The position numbers and the translations under genes were made by a program. This document shows, in pieces, positions 33,240-45,221 of a stretch of DNA of 64,000 bases. The notes beneath the pieces are model-generated. The model made no database searches and was not told where the DNA came from. It was given only the letters and a program-made list of their open reading frames with translations. This DNA is from Fremontodendron californicum (taxonomy: Eukaryota > Streptophyta > Magnoliopsida > Malvales > Malvaceae), in contig JAULJL010000048.1 of NCBI GenBank assembly GCA_030761205.1, forward strand, positions 7,121,501-7,185,500, in the 5' to 3' direction. Each line of letters begins with the position of its first letter. The stretch's first letter is position 1.

Positions 33240-34600
33240 CGCTTCGCTAAGAATTTTTTTAATATTTATAATTTTTTTATTAAATTAATAATTAAAAATA
33301 AATTTAAAATGAATAGTATTAAATTATTATTATTTATTTAAATAATTTTTTATTTTTTAATATCTAAGTAAATGAATTTAGAGTTAAAATTAAATCACAA
33401 TGATAAATAATGTAAAATATGAGATGAATTAAAACACGACACAAACACAATATGAAAAAATTATTAAAACACGGCACAACACGAAAAATAACATGAACAC
33501 GATACGAATACACGAACGTGTCCAAATTAATATAAAAGGAATTATTAAAGTGTAAAAATTTATATAAATTTATAATACTTTGAACACACCAAAAATAACA
33601 CGAATACAAACACGTCACGAACATACAAAATTTTCTCTAAATTGAATCATTTTGATAAATTATGTAAAATATGTCATGAATTGAGACACGACACGAACAC
33701 ACAAATTTTTTTTTTTTTCTAAATTGAACCACAATGACAAACTATGCAAAATATGAAATGAATTGAGACACAACATAGACACAAATAAGAAAAATAATTA
33801 AAACACAACACGAAAAATAATATGAACATGACACGAATACACGAATGTGCCAAAATATAAATAAAATGAATTATTAACGTTTACAAATTTATATAAATTT
33901 ATAATATTTTAAACACATTACAAAATAACACGAACAAAATATGGGATAAATTAAGACAAGACACGAACACAACATAGGAAAATAATTAAAACACGACACG
34001 AAAAACAACATGAGCATGACACAAATACACGAAAGTGTCAAAATCTATATAAAACAAAATATTAACGTGTAAAAATTTATATAATTTTATAATAATTTGA
34101 ACACACAAAAAATAACATGAACACGTCACGAACACAATTTTTTTTAAAAAATGAATCACTATGACAAATTATACAAAATATGTCATGAACTGAGACACAA
34201 CACGAATACACAAAAGTTTCTCTAAATTGAATCACAATGACAAACTATGCAAAATATGAAATAAATTGAGATACGACACGAATACAACATAAGAAAAATA
34301 ATTAAAATACAACACAAACAATAACATGAACACTACACAAATATATGAACGTGTCAAAATATACATAAATCGACTTATTAACGTATAAAAATTTATATAA
34401 ATTTATAATATTTAAATATACGAAAAAAATAACACAAATACAAACACACAATTTTTTTTTCTTTCCTTTCCTTTCTTTTCTCTTTTTTTTTTCTTTTTCT
34501 TTTCTTTTCTTTTCTTTCTCTTTCCCTTTCTCTTTCTCTTTCTCTTTCCTTTCTTTCCTTAAAAGAAAAAAAAGAAAAAAAAAAGACATGTGTCCCACCT
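33240..34600. repeat. ACACGAACACGACACGA-type repeat block and pyrimidine tract
   Basis: At least four diverged units contain aattgagacacgacacgaac, acaaactatgcaaaatatga, attaaaacacgacacgaaaa and aaatttatataaatttataata. A T/C-only tract (34,450-34,560) and gacatgtgtcccacctacatcaatttgtgtagtt follow. The same succession (repeat, pyrimidine tract, acatgt-caccacct-gtgtagt) is found at 9.4-10.06 kb, so both are copies of one larger unit. Confidence 0.6.
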
Positions 34601-34656
34601 ACATCAATTTGTGTAGTTAACTTTATATTTATGTTAGATACTATATCACTTCGGTA

Positions 34657-34958
34657 TAGACCTGCTCATGGGCCTGACCGGGCCGCGACACTGTTTTTTT
34701 TTTTTTCATATTCTTTGCCCAGGCCCGGCCCTGGGTCGGGCCGAGCAGGCCCGATAGGCCCGAATTCACTGTTCATAGGATTAAAAAATATTTTTTTAAT
34801 ATTTTTTAATATTTTTGTATATTTTATAATTAAAATTAAATAAAATAATATTATTATAATAAAAAAACACTGTTCCGGGCTAGCCGGGAACAAAAATATC
34901 CTGCCCAGGCCCGGCACAATACGGGCCGGGCGGGCTGCCCGGCCCATTAGCAGGTCTA
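34657..34958. mobile_element. hAT MITE, TAGACCTGCTCATGGG family, TSD cttcggta
   Basis: A 302-bp element with ends TAGACCTGCTCATGGGCC and TAGACCTGCTAATGGGCC. Both flanks are cttcggta (34,649-34,656; 34,959-34,966). Internal arms are ggcccggccctgggtcggg and aggcccggcacaatacgggc. It lies 32 bp from the left LTR of the older copia element. Confidence 0.85.
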
Positions 34959-34990
34959 CTTCGGTATGACATATAGACTATAGTGGTATG

Positions 34991-35480
34991 TGTTAGAAAA
35001 TATCTTTGGATATAAAACATCCCTCAAACCCTAGGAAACATTCATGCTAAATCACCAAGAATCAACAGATTAATATTCAGAAGCGTACCTAAATCCATGT
35101 CGATTTATTACTCTTTAGAGTCGTGCGGTATGTCTTCCAGATCAACATTTTTTCTTAGAGAATCCTTTTGTTTTCTCTCGCTCTCTCTCTAATAATGGGA
35201 TGTCAGAAAGAATAGAATAGAATACGTGTGACCTGGGGACCATAACTACTATTTAAAGATAACTTCCCTGTTATCTTTTAGTATTTCTATTTTAGTCCAT
35301 CATAAAAATAGAAATTATCCTTAAGTCTCTACACATTAAAGGCCCACACCCTATCAGATACATTAAAGCCCAAATTACCTAAACTTCAGTAGATCACTTT
35401 AAATGGGCTTAACCTTATTCGACAGTCTACAACACATAATTATTCACATATAAGCCCAATGTTGGATTAAGGATCCAACA
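34991..35480 (-). repeat. 3' LTR of the minus-strand copia element
   Basis: Plus-strand TGTTAGAAAATATC ... ATCCAACA. Read on the minus strand it starts TGTTGGATCC, just after the purine-rich tract caagtgggagat. The pairing LTR is at 40,592. Confidence 0.9.
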
Positions 35481-35912
35481 ATCTCCCACTTGGGCTATAT
35501 GTGTAGCTTTATAATTATGCGTTGCAAAATAATCATATGAGCTCAACTTCGCTATCATTATTGAAATGTATCTATAACCAATCCGGTCCATCAATCATAC
35601 CAACATAGGATCAAAGCGGCCTTCGTTACATCTTTCGCAACTCGACCCATCAATGTTCACGTACGTTGATACAACTGAATGACATGGATCATGATGTGGA
35701 TATGTAGCATGGAAATTTCATGCAGTTTGATCTTAACATGCCTATTTCCAACTGGTCCACTCTTAAACTTTGGTGAGATCAATCTATACCAAAATCAGAG
35801 TGTAAATATTCCAAAACGTTAATTCTACAGAAAATAACTTTAAAATATCTATAAACTGAAATAAATGAAAATATGTCTATATCAGAAAACCATCTAAAAT
35901 TATAAACTCGCA

Positions 35913-38900
35913 CTAAAACTGAATACCCTCAAATAACATGACATCCATATGAGCAGTGTGCTCATGAAACACTTTGGATGGCAATCCCTTAGTAAGCGGA
36001 TCCGCAACCATGGAGTTTGTACCGATGTGTTCTATAGACAACTGTCCACTCTGAACTCTTTCTTTAACAACTAGGAGCTTGATGTCTATATGCTTTGACT
36101 TTGTCAAGCTCCTGTTGTTGTTGGAATATAGAACTGCTGACTTATTGTCACAAAATAACTTAAGTGGTCTTTCAATACCGTCCACTATGCTCAGCCCCGT
36201 GACATAATTTCGCAGCCATATTCCGTGATTGGACGCCTCATAACACGTTATGAACTCTGCCGCCATGGTAGAAGAGGCTATAAGAGACTGTTTAGCATTC
36301 TTCCAGGAGACAGCACCTCCTGCTAGCAGGAAGATATAGCCTGATGTAGATTTCATACTATCTTGGCATCCAACAAAATCGGAGTCAGTATACCCAACGA
36401 TCTCAAGCTGATCCGGCCTCCAATACGTGAGCATGTAGTCTTTTGTTCTCTGTAAGTACCGCAAGACTCGTTTGGCTGCTTTCCAATGGTCTACTCCTGA
36501 ATTACTTAAATATCTGCCTAACATCCCAACAATGTACGCAATATCCGGACGCGTATAAACCTGAACATACATCAGACTTCCTACTGCAGACGCATAAGGA
36601 ATCTTCTGTATTTCTTTTTCCTCAAAATCATTCTTAGGGCACTGATTGAGACTAAACTTGTCTCCCTTTACCACAGGGTATTACCTGGTTTATAATCCTG
36701 CATGCCATATCTTTTGAGAACCTGTTCGATATAGCTCTTTTGTGATAATCCAAGAATACCCCGAGAACGATCCTAGTGTATCTTCATGCCTAATATAAAA
36801 AAGGCGTCACCAAGATCTTTCATCTCAAAATTCTTAGCTAGAAATCTCTTGGTTTCGTGCAATAAGCCTATATCGTTGCTGGCAAGCAAAATGTCATCGA
36901 TATATAAAACCAGAAAAATTTACTTGCTCCCACAGAACTTATGGTATATACAATCATCGACCAAATTTATCTCAAAATCAGATAAGATGATCACTTGATG
37001 AAACTTGAAATACCATTGTCGAGATGCTTGCTTGAGTGCATAGATGGATTTCTTAAGTTTGCAAACCATATTCTTTGGGTCTTCCAACACAAAGTTTTCT
37101 AGTTGCACCATATAGATCGTTTCATCAATGTTACCATTGAGAAACAATGTCCTTACATCCATCAGATATAGCTCAAGATCGAAATGCGCCACTAATGCCA
37201 CTATAGTCCTGAAAGAGTTTTTCGAAGAAACAGGAGAGAAAGTCTCTTTATAATCGATGCCTTCTTTCTGTGTAAAGCCCTTAGCGACAAGACGAGCCTT
37301 GTACCTTTCCACATCGCCTTTCGAATACCTCTTGGTCTTAAATATCTATTTGCAACCAATGGGTTTCCCACCTTCTAGAAATTGGACAAGATCCCACACG
37401 TCATTGTCCTTCATGGACTTGATCTCCTCATTCATGGCATTAATCCACTTCTGAGAGTTAGAACTTTCCATGGCTTGACAGAAGTTGATCGGATCATCTT
37501 CCATCACTCTAATGTCAACCTCATGTTCTTGGAGAAATACAATGTAGTCATCAGGCACTACACTTCTCCTTTCTCTAGTGGATCTCCTTAATGGCATAGG
37601 CTCTTGAGGTGGTAGAGTTTGTTCTTCTGGAATAATTTCTTGAATGGGAGGTTCATCGACATTGTCTTGATCTGTTGTGCCTTGAACAAAGTTAGGAATG
37701 AAATCCTGATCAATGCCAACAACACCTGTGGGAATATCAACATATTCCTCTTCAAAGACAAAGTCTCTAACTGTATCTCCCCCCGCAAACTCGACATCCT
37801 CAAAGAACCGAGCATTTCCCGACTCGATAATCGACTTAGTTATGGGATCATAAAACTTGTACCCCCTGGATCTTTCAGAGTATCCAATAAAATAGCAACT
37901 CACAGTTCTTGATTCCAGTTTCTTTTCATTAGGCCTATAAGGTCTTGCCTCAGCTGGACATCCCCAAATGTGCAAATGCTTTAAACTAGGTTTTTTTCCC
38001 GTCCAAAGTTCATAAGGGGTTTTGGGTTGCTTTAGTTGGAACCCTATTAAGGATATATGCTACAGTCTTAAGTGCTTCTCCCCAAAGTGATTCTGGTAAG
38101 GTAGAATGACAAATCATACTCATCACCATGTCTTTAAGTGTCATGTTTCGTCTTTCAACAACACCATTCATAGTGGGCGAACTCGACATAGTGTACTGTG
38201 GGACGATACCACATTCCTCTAGGAATTTAGCAAATGGTCCTGCACGTTGTTCACCTGAACCGTCATATCTGCCATAGTACTCACCACCACGGTCAAATCT
38301 GACGGTTTTGATCCTTTTGCTGAATTGGTTCTCAACTTCAGCCTTATAATTTTTGAACACATCTAGTGATTTTGACTTTTCATGAAGGAAATATATGTAG
38401 CCATATCTAGAATAATCGTCTATGAACGTTATAAAATATTGTTGACCATTCCAAGCAACCGTAGGGAATGGCCCACAAATATCCATATGTATAAGTTCTA
38501 AGACATCCAAAGTCCTGTTAGCTTCAGATCTTCTTTTATTGGTTTGTTTCCCCTTTATATAGTTAACACAAACATCAAAATCTGTGAAATCTAGGGGGTC
38601 TGAATTTCGTCTGACACAAGTCTCTCTATTCTCCGTCTGGAGATATGACCTAATCTTTTGTGCCACAATGCAGCCGAATTCTCATTGGTTAATTTTCTCT
38701 TTATACCTCATGTACTTAATTGCAGGGATTCATTAAATGAAACAATTGTATCAATCAAATAAAGATTATCATAACCTGACAAAGAACCGAAACCAACCAA
38801 TTTTGAATCATGAAACAAACTAAATTTTCCATTCCTAAATGAACAAGAATAACCAGATTTGTCCAAAGCAGAATAGAAATCAAATTCCATCTAAAAGACG

Positions 38901-39955
38901 GTACAATAAATGTCTCATTAAGATCCAAATAAGTTATAGTCTTTAATAATAATCTAAATTTTCTTATTACCTCAACTTGAACCGTCTTACCATCACCCAT
39001 ATAGATGTATTTTTCACCATCACTTGGCTTTCGGCAACTCAGGCAACCCTGCATAGACACACTGATGTGAGTTGTTGCATCAGAATCTATCCACCACGTG
39101 TGTCTAGGTACCAAAGTTAAATTAACCTCAGAACAAACCAAATTAAGAAGCATACCTTTCTTAGCACGCCATGCGTGGTAGTTGGTACAATGCTTCTTCT
39201 GATGCCCTTCAACTCCGCAGAAGAAACAACCAGAACCTTCCGATTTCTTTTGTTGTTTCTTTTGAGGTGTTGTATTTGCAGCTTCCTTATCCTTCTTCTT
39301 TTTGTTTCTTTTGTCCTTGTTCTTAGAGGTTGAGGCCAGATGAGCACTCTCTGTCTTATCTTGATTCAATCTTTCCTCTTCCTGAATACAGTACGAGATG
39401 ACCAAGTCTCTTTCTGACAGTTGTAGCTCACCTTAAACTGGCTAAACTGTGTCAGAAGGGATATCAAAACAAGATGCACTAGCAAGTCCTCAGAAAGTTC
39501 TAGCTTAAGTGCTTTCAACTTTGAAGCAAGATAAGACATCTCCATGATGTACTCCCTAATATTGCTTTTGCCTTTGTATCTCATTGAAAGTAGACTTGTC
39601 AAGAGCGTACCTATTTCAGCCTTTTTGTTCTTGACAAATCTCTTTTCAATGTCTGCAAGGAACTCCTTAGCCGTAGTAATATTTTCAGACATTGTGCCCT
39701 GAATGCTTCCGGAATGGCTTTCTTCATGATCATCATACACATGCGATTTGATTTCTCCCACCTTTTCATATCCCTCTTTTCATCAGAGGTACTCTTATCC
39801 GTAAGAGGTGCAGGAGAATCAGCCCTTAACACAAGGTCGAGATCAATGACTCCGAGAACTATCAAGAGGTTCTCTTACCATGACTTGAAATTTGTGCCAT
39901 TGAGCATAGGAATAGAGTTGATGCTGAAATATTAGCAGGAGTGGTTGTAGCTTAA
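35913..39955 (-). pseudogene. Degraded copia gag-pol
   Basis: Reading down the minus strand: a gag remnant (39,955-39,366; LIVLGVIDLDL, KEFLADIEKRF); a CCHC knuckle CFFCGVEGHQKKHC (about 39,230); a protease active site altered from the usual DSGA to DSDATTHIS (about 39,080); an integrase core with HMDICGPF, RFDRGGEYY and MNGVVERRN (38,666-38,010); and reverse transcriptase (ERYKARLVAKGFTQ, LMDVRTLFLNGN, then LYIDDILLASND near 36,890). The last piece is RNase H (36,674-35,913; GYTDSDFVG, FCDNKSAV, ADPLTKGLP). At least five frame breaks or stops separate the pieces, so no functional polyprotein can be made. Confidence 0.9.
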
Positions 39956-40574
39956 CACAGAGAACAATAAACAAACAAAACAAGCGCACATAAGTCTCAT
40001 AACAGAAATAGCAATAGAATTTAAATAGAGATAAACCCCATCTCAAGATACCGGGCACTCCATTAATGTTGTCTTTAGACAAAAATATTAATTTGTAAGT
40101 GATATCTTGGCATAGTAATCAAACACTGATAATAAGAAACATGTCGAACTATAAATCTTCCTTTGGGCCGATTTATTGTTCACATGTAAAACCGAATAAT
40201 CATCACATGTTTATTAACACAGGTGCCTATGCAATTCTGTTAAATATCAATCTTCCTTTGGGCCGGTCAATATTCACATAAGTTACATGCACACAACCGT
40301 TTATATTCCAAAACAAATTAATTTCCACAAGAGAGGTCACTTTGGTGACAAGTTGCTTTAATTAATTCATCCCAAAATATATATAAACATATCAATATTC
40401 AAATTTAAATTGCACCAAAATTGCCTCTTTTTTTTTATCTACGGCCTTGGCCGCCGCGGCCTGTTCCTTAGCGGCGTCACCTTACGGCCGCCGATTAAAA
40501 AATAAATAAATAGTTTTATTTAAACCCTTAATGATTGTTCATCCAAAAAATTGTTCTTAATGATTCAACATGAA

Positions 40575-40590
40575 TAGGCTCTGATCCCAG
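40575..40590 (-). other. Primer-binding site of the minus-strand copia element
   Basis: Just inside the 5' LTR the minus strand reads CTGGGATCAGAGCC, differing by one base from the initiator-methionine tRNA site TGGTATCAGAGC used by most plant copia elements. Confidence 0.75.
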
Positions 40591-40591
40591 T

Positions 40592-41075
40592 TGTTAGAAA
40601 ATATCTTTGGATATAAAACATCCCTCAAACCCTAGGAAACATTCATGCTAAATCATCAAGAATCAACGGATTAATATGCGAAAGCGTACCTGAATCCATG
40701 ACGATTTATTACTCTCCAGAGCTATGCGGTATGTCTTCCAGATCAACACGTTCTCTTAGAGAATCCTTTTGTTTTCTCTCTCTCTCTGATGTTGGGATGT
40801 CAGAAAGAATAGAATAGAATACGTGTGACTTGGGACCATAACCACTATTTAAAGATAACTTCCCTATTATCTTTTAGTATTTCTATTTTAACGCATCAAA
40901 AAAATAAAAATTACCCTTAAGTCTCTACACATTAAAGGCCCAACCCTATCAAATACATTAAAGCCCAAATTACCCAAACTTCAGTAGATCATTTTAAATG
41001 GGCTTAACCTTATTCGACAGTCTACAACACATAATTATTCACATATAAACCTAATGTTGAATTAAGGATCGAACA
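40592..41075 (-). repeat. 5' LTR of the minus-strand copia element
   Basis: Plus-strand TGTTAGAAAATATC ... ATCGAACA. It aligns along its whole length with 34,991-35,480, with about 35 differences by eye. Confidence 0.9.
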
Positions 41076-41275
41076 ATATGGACATAATAAGTAATTTTAG
41101 ATTAATTTAAGAAACTAATGACCTGTTAATTTAGACCCACCTGGCCACAAATTTTGTTATTTATAAAAACAAAATTTTAACTTTAATTCAAAGTATACAA
41201 TGCTTATATATTTTTTTTACTTTTTATCTTTTAATAAAATTTTTAAAAAAAAAAATCAAAGTCAATCATAATACT

Positions 41276-41558
41276 CGTTTAAAGTTAGTCTGATTTGATT
41301 TAAAAATTTACAAATTAAATCCAAAATGATCCAAAACTGAATAATTCAAATGTCAAACCCAAATTATTATAATCCAAAATGACCTAAACCTGAAATGATC
41401 CAAATCCAAATGACATGAATCAAAAAGGATCCAAACCCGAAGACCTGAACCTAAAAGAGTTTTATCCCGAAATGATCGGAACCTGAAAATTATCCAATTT
41501 TTTTGAAACTCGAATTGATCTGACTCAAACCCAATCAGATCCATGCAATTGACACCTC
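41276..41558. mobile_element. Right end of an AATTGACA-type hAT-like element
   Basis: An array of gacctgaacctgaaatgatcc-like units ends gatccatgcaattgacacctcta (reverse complement TAGAGGTGTCAATTG). It resembles the right arm at 17,640-17,986. The left end and any target duplication are missing. The 200 bp before it is plain AT-rich DNA. Confidence 0.45.
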
Positions 41559-41885
41559 TAATTATTACTTTAAAAAAAGTTTGGAATTATCAAAAAATTA
41601 AGGGAGATAAAAAGGATATGCATTTTGGCGGAAAAAATATTTGCATTATCTTGAATTCAAAAAGTTGAGAAACAAATCTTCAAACTATTAAAAATTTTAA
41701 TTTTCAAACGAAAAGTACCATTTATCATCTGCCATTTTTTAAAGGATTTCATCGTTCATTCATCCGTTAGTCAAAAATAATAAAAAAAATTAAAGAAAAT
41801 GTACACATTTCTTTTTCGTAGAATAAAACTTATTGCTATATGGAAAAAAAAAAAAAAAAAAAAGGAAGAGATTGTGGGGAAAAAC

Positions 41886-43358
41886 TAGAGGTGGCAAAAT
41901 GAATCCGAACCCAAAAACCCTCCCAGAAAAATTCGAATCCGAACCCGTCCAAACCGATTTGACCAAAAAGTCAAAAACGCAAACCCGAAAAACCTAAACC
42001 CGAAATGACCCGAGCCCGAAAGTACCTAGACCTGAAAAAATCCAAACCCGAAAATACCTTAGCTCGAGCCCGAGCTCGACCCGAACCTGAACCTGAATTT
42101 AATACTAAAAATAAAAATTATCAAATTGTAATTAAATAATTTTTTTTTAAATCAAGAACTTTATTTATCAATTTTATTCTAATCTCTTTTTTAATAATTT
42201 AATTAAAAATTAATTTATATTTTATATTTATATATATGATAAAATAATAATTTTATCAAAAATAAAATTATATTTTGTACTTATAACTTTAACGTCCCAT
42301 ATTTTGATAAATCTACTATCTAAAGATTCTAAACTCGTGAAGATTTTAAAGATGTGAAATTTTTTTGACATAAAATATTACTTGTCCTTTATTTATGTTA
42401 TTTTAAGAGCACCTTTATAATAGTGTTTCCTATATATTAAAATTAATTAACAACAATTCGTTCATTTTAACTTATCTCTAATATAATAGTATTTCTTATA
42501 TTAAAAAATAGATAAAAACTATTTTTAAAAAATATGTGTTGCTCTTTGCAACATATATATAGTTTTTTTAGGCACATTATTAAATTAAGTCATCAAATAT
42601 TGATTTATAAAAGTATTATGTCTTTCTACAATTTAAAAGTATTTAACATCATTAGCTAATTGAATTTTGTAATTAATTTATTATTTATTTTATTTTGGAT
42701 AAGTATTTTTTAAATTATTATTATTTTATTACACTTGATATAATTTAAGATATAATTTACTTTTAGTATCATATCAAAATTCAAGATTGATTCACTTGGT
42801 AATATCCTTACTAATAAGAGTTGAATGTTAGGTTCAATTCTTTATATAATCATAAAATTTTTAGTAGATAGTTGAATGCTGGTTCGTCCCTAAAAGTCTC
42901 TTATTTTGTAGTGAATATAAATTATAATGTATTTACATGTTGAAATTCGAGTTTATCAAATCAATTATTTTAAATATTAATATGATTATTATATAATAAA
43001 TTATTTTAAAATTTTATTTTATATTCTTTTGACGTTAATAAATATTGATTTTAATAAATAAATATAATTAAAAATATTATATTATAATAAAAGGTTATTT
43101 TTAAAAATAATAATAAAATATTTAATTTATTTTTAAAAGTAAATATTTAAATTACGTAAAAATGATTACATCTAACATAAAATAAAAATGATGTAAAATA
43201 TATCCGAAACCCGAATCGAACCCGAACAAAAATGGGTCCAAACCCAAATGGACCCGAACCTGAATGAGCTCGAACCCGAACAGACCCGAACTCGAATGAA
43301 CCCGAACCCGAATGGGTCCAACCCGATCCTGTCCGAACCCGTCAAATTGCCACCTCTA
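41886..43358. mobile_element. hAT element, TAGAGGTGGCAAAATG ends, TSD ggaaaaac
   Basis: The ends TAGAGGTGGCAAAATGAATC and, reverse complemented, TAGAGGTGGCAATTTGACGG are flanked by ggaaaaac on both sides (41,878-41,885; 43,359-43,366). The arms are arrays of acccgaacccgaa/gaacccgaatg, the complement of the TTCGGG arms at 23,007-24,430, and core stretches such as gatgtaaaatatatcc are shared. It is the same family in opposite orientation, 1,473 bp, without transposase. Confidence 0.9.
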
Positions 43359-43559
43359 GGAAAAACATAGAGAAGGTGAATTTCTTTAATAATTTGAAGA
43401 AATTAATTAAAAAAATTAGGTGCACTGATTTTGAGTAAAATGGGTGGCTAAATCTCAACCAAGTCTAAGAAAAAAAACGTAAGCAGTGCATTTTTTTGAA
43501 TGATGTTATTAGTTTGTTTGTTCTAGTAGTTACCGGATTGTATACTTTGGTAGCATGGA
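43359..43559. other. Spacer, no gene
   Basis: AT-rich DNA with no recognised feature. Confidence 0.4.
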
Positions 43560-43727
43560 GCAATTTTTTAAGAGATTGATTAAAAAAAAAAATTTAATGT
43601 GATTTTGTAAAAAAATTATAATTAAAATATCTTAATTTTATTTTAATTTTAAAGATATTTTTTAATTGAATTGGTGATACTTGACTAGTGACACCAACTC
43701 AATCATCTATTTTATAATAAGTATAGA
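43560..43727 (-). mobile_element. 5' end fragment of the mini-Helitron family
   Basis: On the minus strand it begins TCTATACTTATTATAAAATA, preceded by A, then GATGATTGAGTTGGTGTCAC. It matches the 5' part of the mini-Helitron at 28,577-29,118. No hairpin plus CTAG end is recognisable, so the 3' end is lost or diverged. Confidence 0.45.
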
Positions 43728-44326
43728 TAATAAAAGTAATAAATCTGTGAATCAAGATTTGATGGATCTGTAATTAGTTTTTTTTTGTTTTTTTGGCCAA
43801 GATAATTCTGTAATTAGTTAAAATTTAAAATACAAGACATGAAATATATATGCAAGTAAAAAATGTATTTTCATGAAAAATGTTAAAATTAAATAAAATC
43901 TTTTATAGAACACAATATACTATAATATTTAATAAATTAATAAACTTTTAGATCATAAATCAAAAGGATACAAAAATTTTAATCATTTATTAAGATACAA
44001 AAAATTATAAACATTGAAATTCATTTCAACCTATGATTCAATATTCAAGCACAATTAATTGTCACTGATTGGTTATTAATTTACTTAACAACAAACTACA
44101 ATACAAGATGGCCAAAAAAAAACTACAATATTATAATTCGTTGTCTAAATGTAGTAATCAATCAAATTTATTTATGTATTTAAAAGGGCGATTTACTAAA
44201 TAACTTTTTAAGTATTTATTCTTCATACTTAAAAGCACACTAAATATACATATTTTATTTATATTTTTGTAATAAAATTTGATTTAATTTCAATAAATAT
44301 GTGTTTATATGGTAAATTTGTACATG
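43728..44326. other. AT-rich spacer downstream of the P450 gene
   Basis: No gene, RNA or clear repeat is seen here. Confidence 0.4.
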
Positions 44327-44614
44327 AAATTCTGTCCATAAGCCGGGTCGGGTTGCTGCCCGATTTGTTTTTTTTTCTTACGCAGAATCGGGTAGGGCCG
44401 GTCCGAAAGCCCTTTCATTGTTTATAAAATATTAAAAAATTAGTTTTATATTAATATTTATATATTTTATAATTAAGAATATATATTTTTATTCATAAAA
44501 AATAATTCGTGCAGGACCGGATTGGTCCGAATTAAAAAAACTTATGTCCAAGCCCGGCCCAATAAAAATCGGGTCTGTTGGGCAGGACGGATAGCCCGGC
44601 CCTTGGACAAATCT
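44327..44614. mobile_element. Degenerate hAT-like MITE (CTGTCCATAAGCCGGG ends)
   Basis: The left arm ttctgtccataagccgggtcgg and the right arm ggatagcccggcccttggac mirror each other. The core contains ataatattaa-like AT sequence as in the TAGACCTGCTCA group. No target duplication survives. Confidence 0.5.
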
Positions 44615-44698
44615 AATTATACGTGTATATATATGTGTATAATCTCTCACTTATATATAAAATATCAACAAAGAAAATGAAGCCAAGAAACTTCTTCT

Positions 44699-44704
44699 TT
44701 TATT
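44699..44704 (-). terminator. Likely polyadenylation signal of the P450 gene
   Basis: AATAAA on the minus strand, 83-88 bases past the TAG stop, in an A/T-rich 3' region. It is a plausible near-upstream element. Position alone supports it. Confidence 0.4.
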
Positions 44705-44786
44705 TACTTATTTAGAGAAAAGCTTTCCCTTATAGATTAATACATAAAAATATAACTAAAAAGTAGCTAATAGTCATAGTCATAGC

Positions 44787-45221
44787 CTAAATATGTGAAA
44801 CCCTTCTAACAAGGAGATCTATGCCATATTCAGGCTCCACAACTAAATTCATAAATGGAGAATGTTTATATTTTGGAGAAAGAGTGAATATAAAGTTTGA
44901 TAGCATATGAGTAAGAAATATCTTGAGCTCCATCATGGCAAAGTGTTGTCCCAAACATGTATGAGGTCCAGCACCAAATGGCATGTAGGCGTAAGGAACC
45001 TTGCATGCGCCACTAACTCCATCGGCGAACCTTTCGGGAATGAATTTGTCGGCATCAGGCCCCCATAGATCGGGGTCTTGGTGGAGAGTTACCAGTGCTA
45101 TCCAAACACCGACTCCTTTGGGGATATTAATGCCCCCAAATTTCACGTCTTCGAGTGCTTCCCTTGGCACAATGGCGGCTGGAGAGTAAAGACGTAATGA
45201 CTCGTTGATCACCATTGTTAG
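44787..45221 (-). CDS. CYP714 exon 5 (residues 373-516)
   Basis: It begins after the acceptor ctatggcag with LTMVINESLRLY and ends VRRVSHI plus TAG. It contains the K-helix, the meander IPERF and the heme-binding loop PFGAGPHTCLGQHFAMMELK. An apparent upstream extension of the open frame into 45,222-45,362 is intron. Confidence 0.92.
   Translation of the reverse strand, partial: LTMVINESLRLYSPAAIVPREALEDVKFGGINIPKGVGVWIALVTLHQDPDLWGPDADKFIPERFADGVSGACKVPYAYMPFGAGPHTCLGQHFAMMELKIFLTHMLSNFIFTLSPKYKHSPFMNLVVEPEYGIDLLVRRVSHI

Larger units (their letters stand above)
34991..41075 (-). mobile_element. Ty1/copia retrotransposon, old and inactivated
   Basis: A complete 6.1-kb LTR element on the minus strand with both LTRs, a primer-binding site, a purine tract and gag-pol in copia order (gag, protease, integrase, RT, RNase H). 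Flanks gtatg (34,986-34,990) and atatg (41,076-41,080) form a 5-bp duplication with one mismatch. The two LTRs differ at roughly 7% of positions by eye, so the insertion is old. The leader next to the 5' LTR holds an unusual GC-rich stretch (40,441-40,495, ggccgccgcggcc) and a repeated aatcttcctttgggccg. Confidence 0.9.

Noticed and set aside
37382..37912. Plus-strand frames across the old copia element
   Set aside because: They oppose recognisable integrase/RT remnants on the minus strand.
31873..41558. A single 9.7-kb element joining the ACCTGTCAATT-type left end at 31,873 with the right end at 41,558
   Set aside because: The flanking 8-mers (gtttcaac, attattac) do not match, and the ends differ (CCTGTCAATT against GGTGTCAATT). 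They are better read as two truncated elements.
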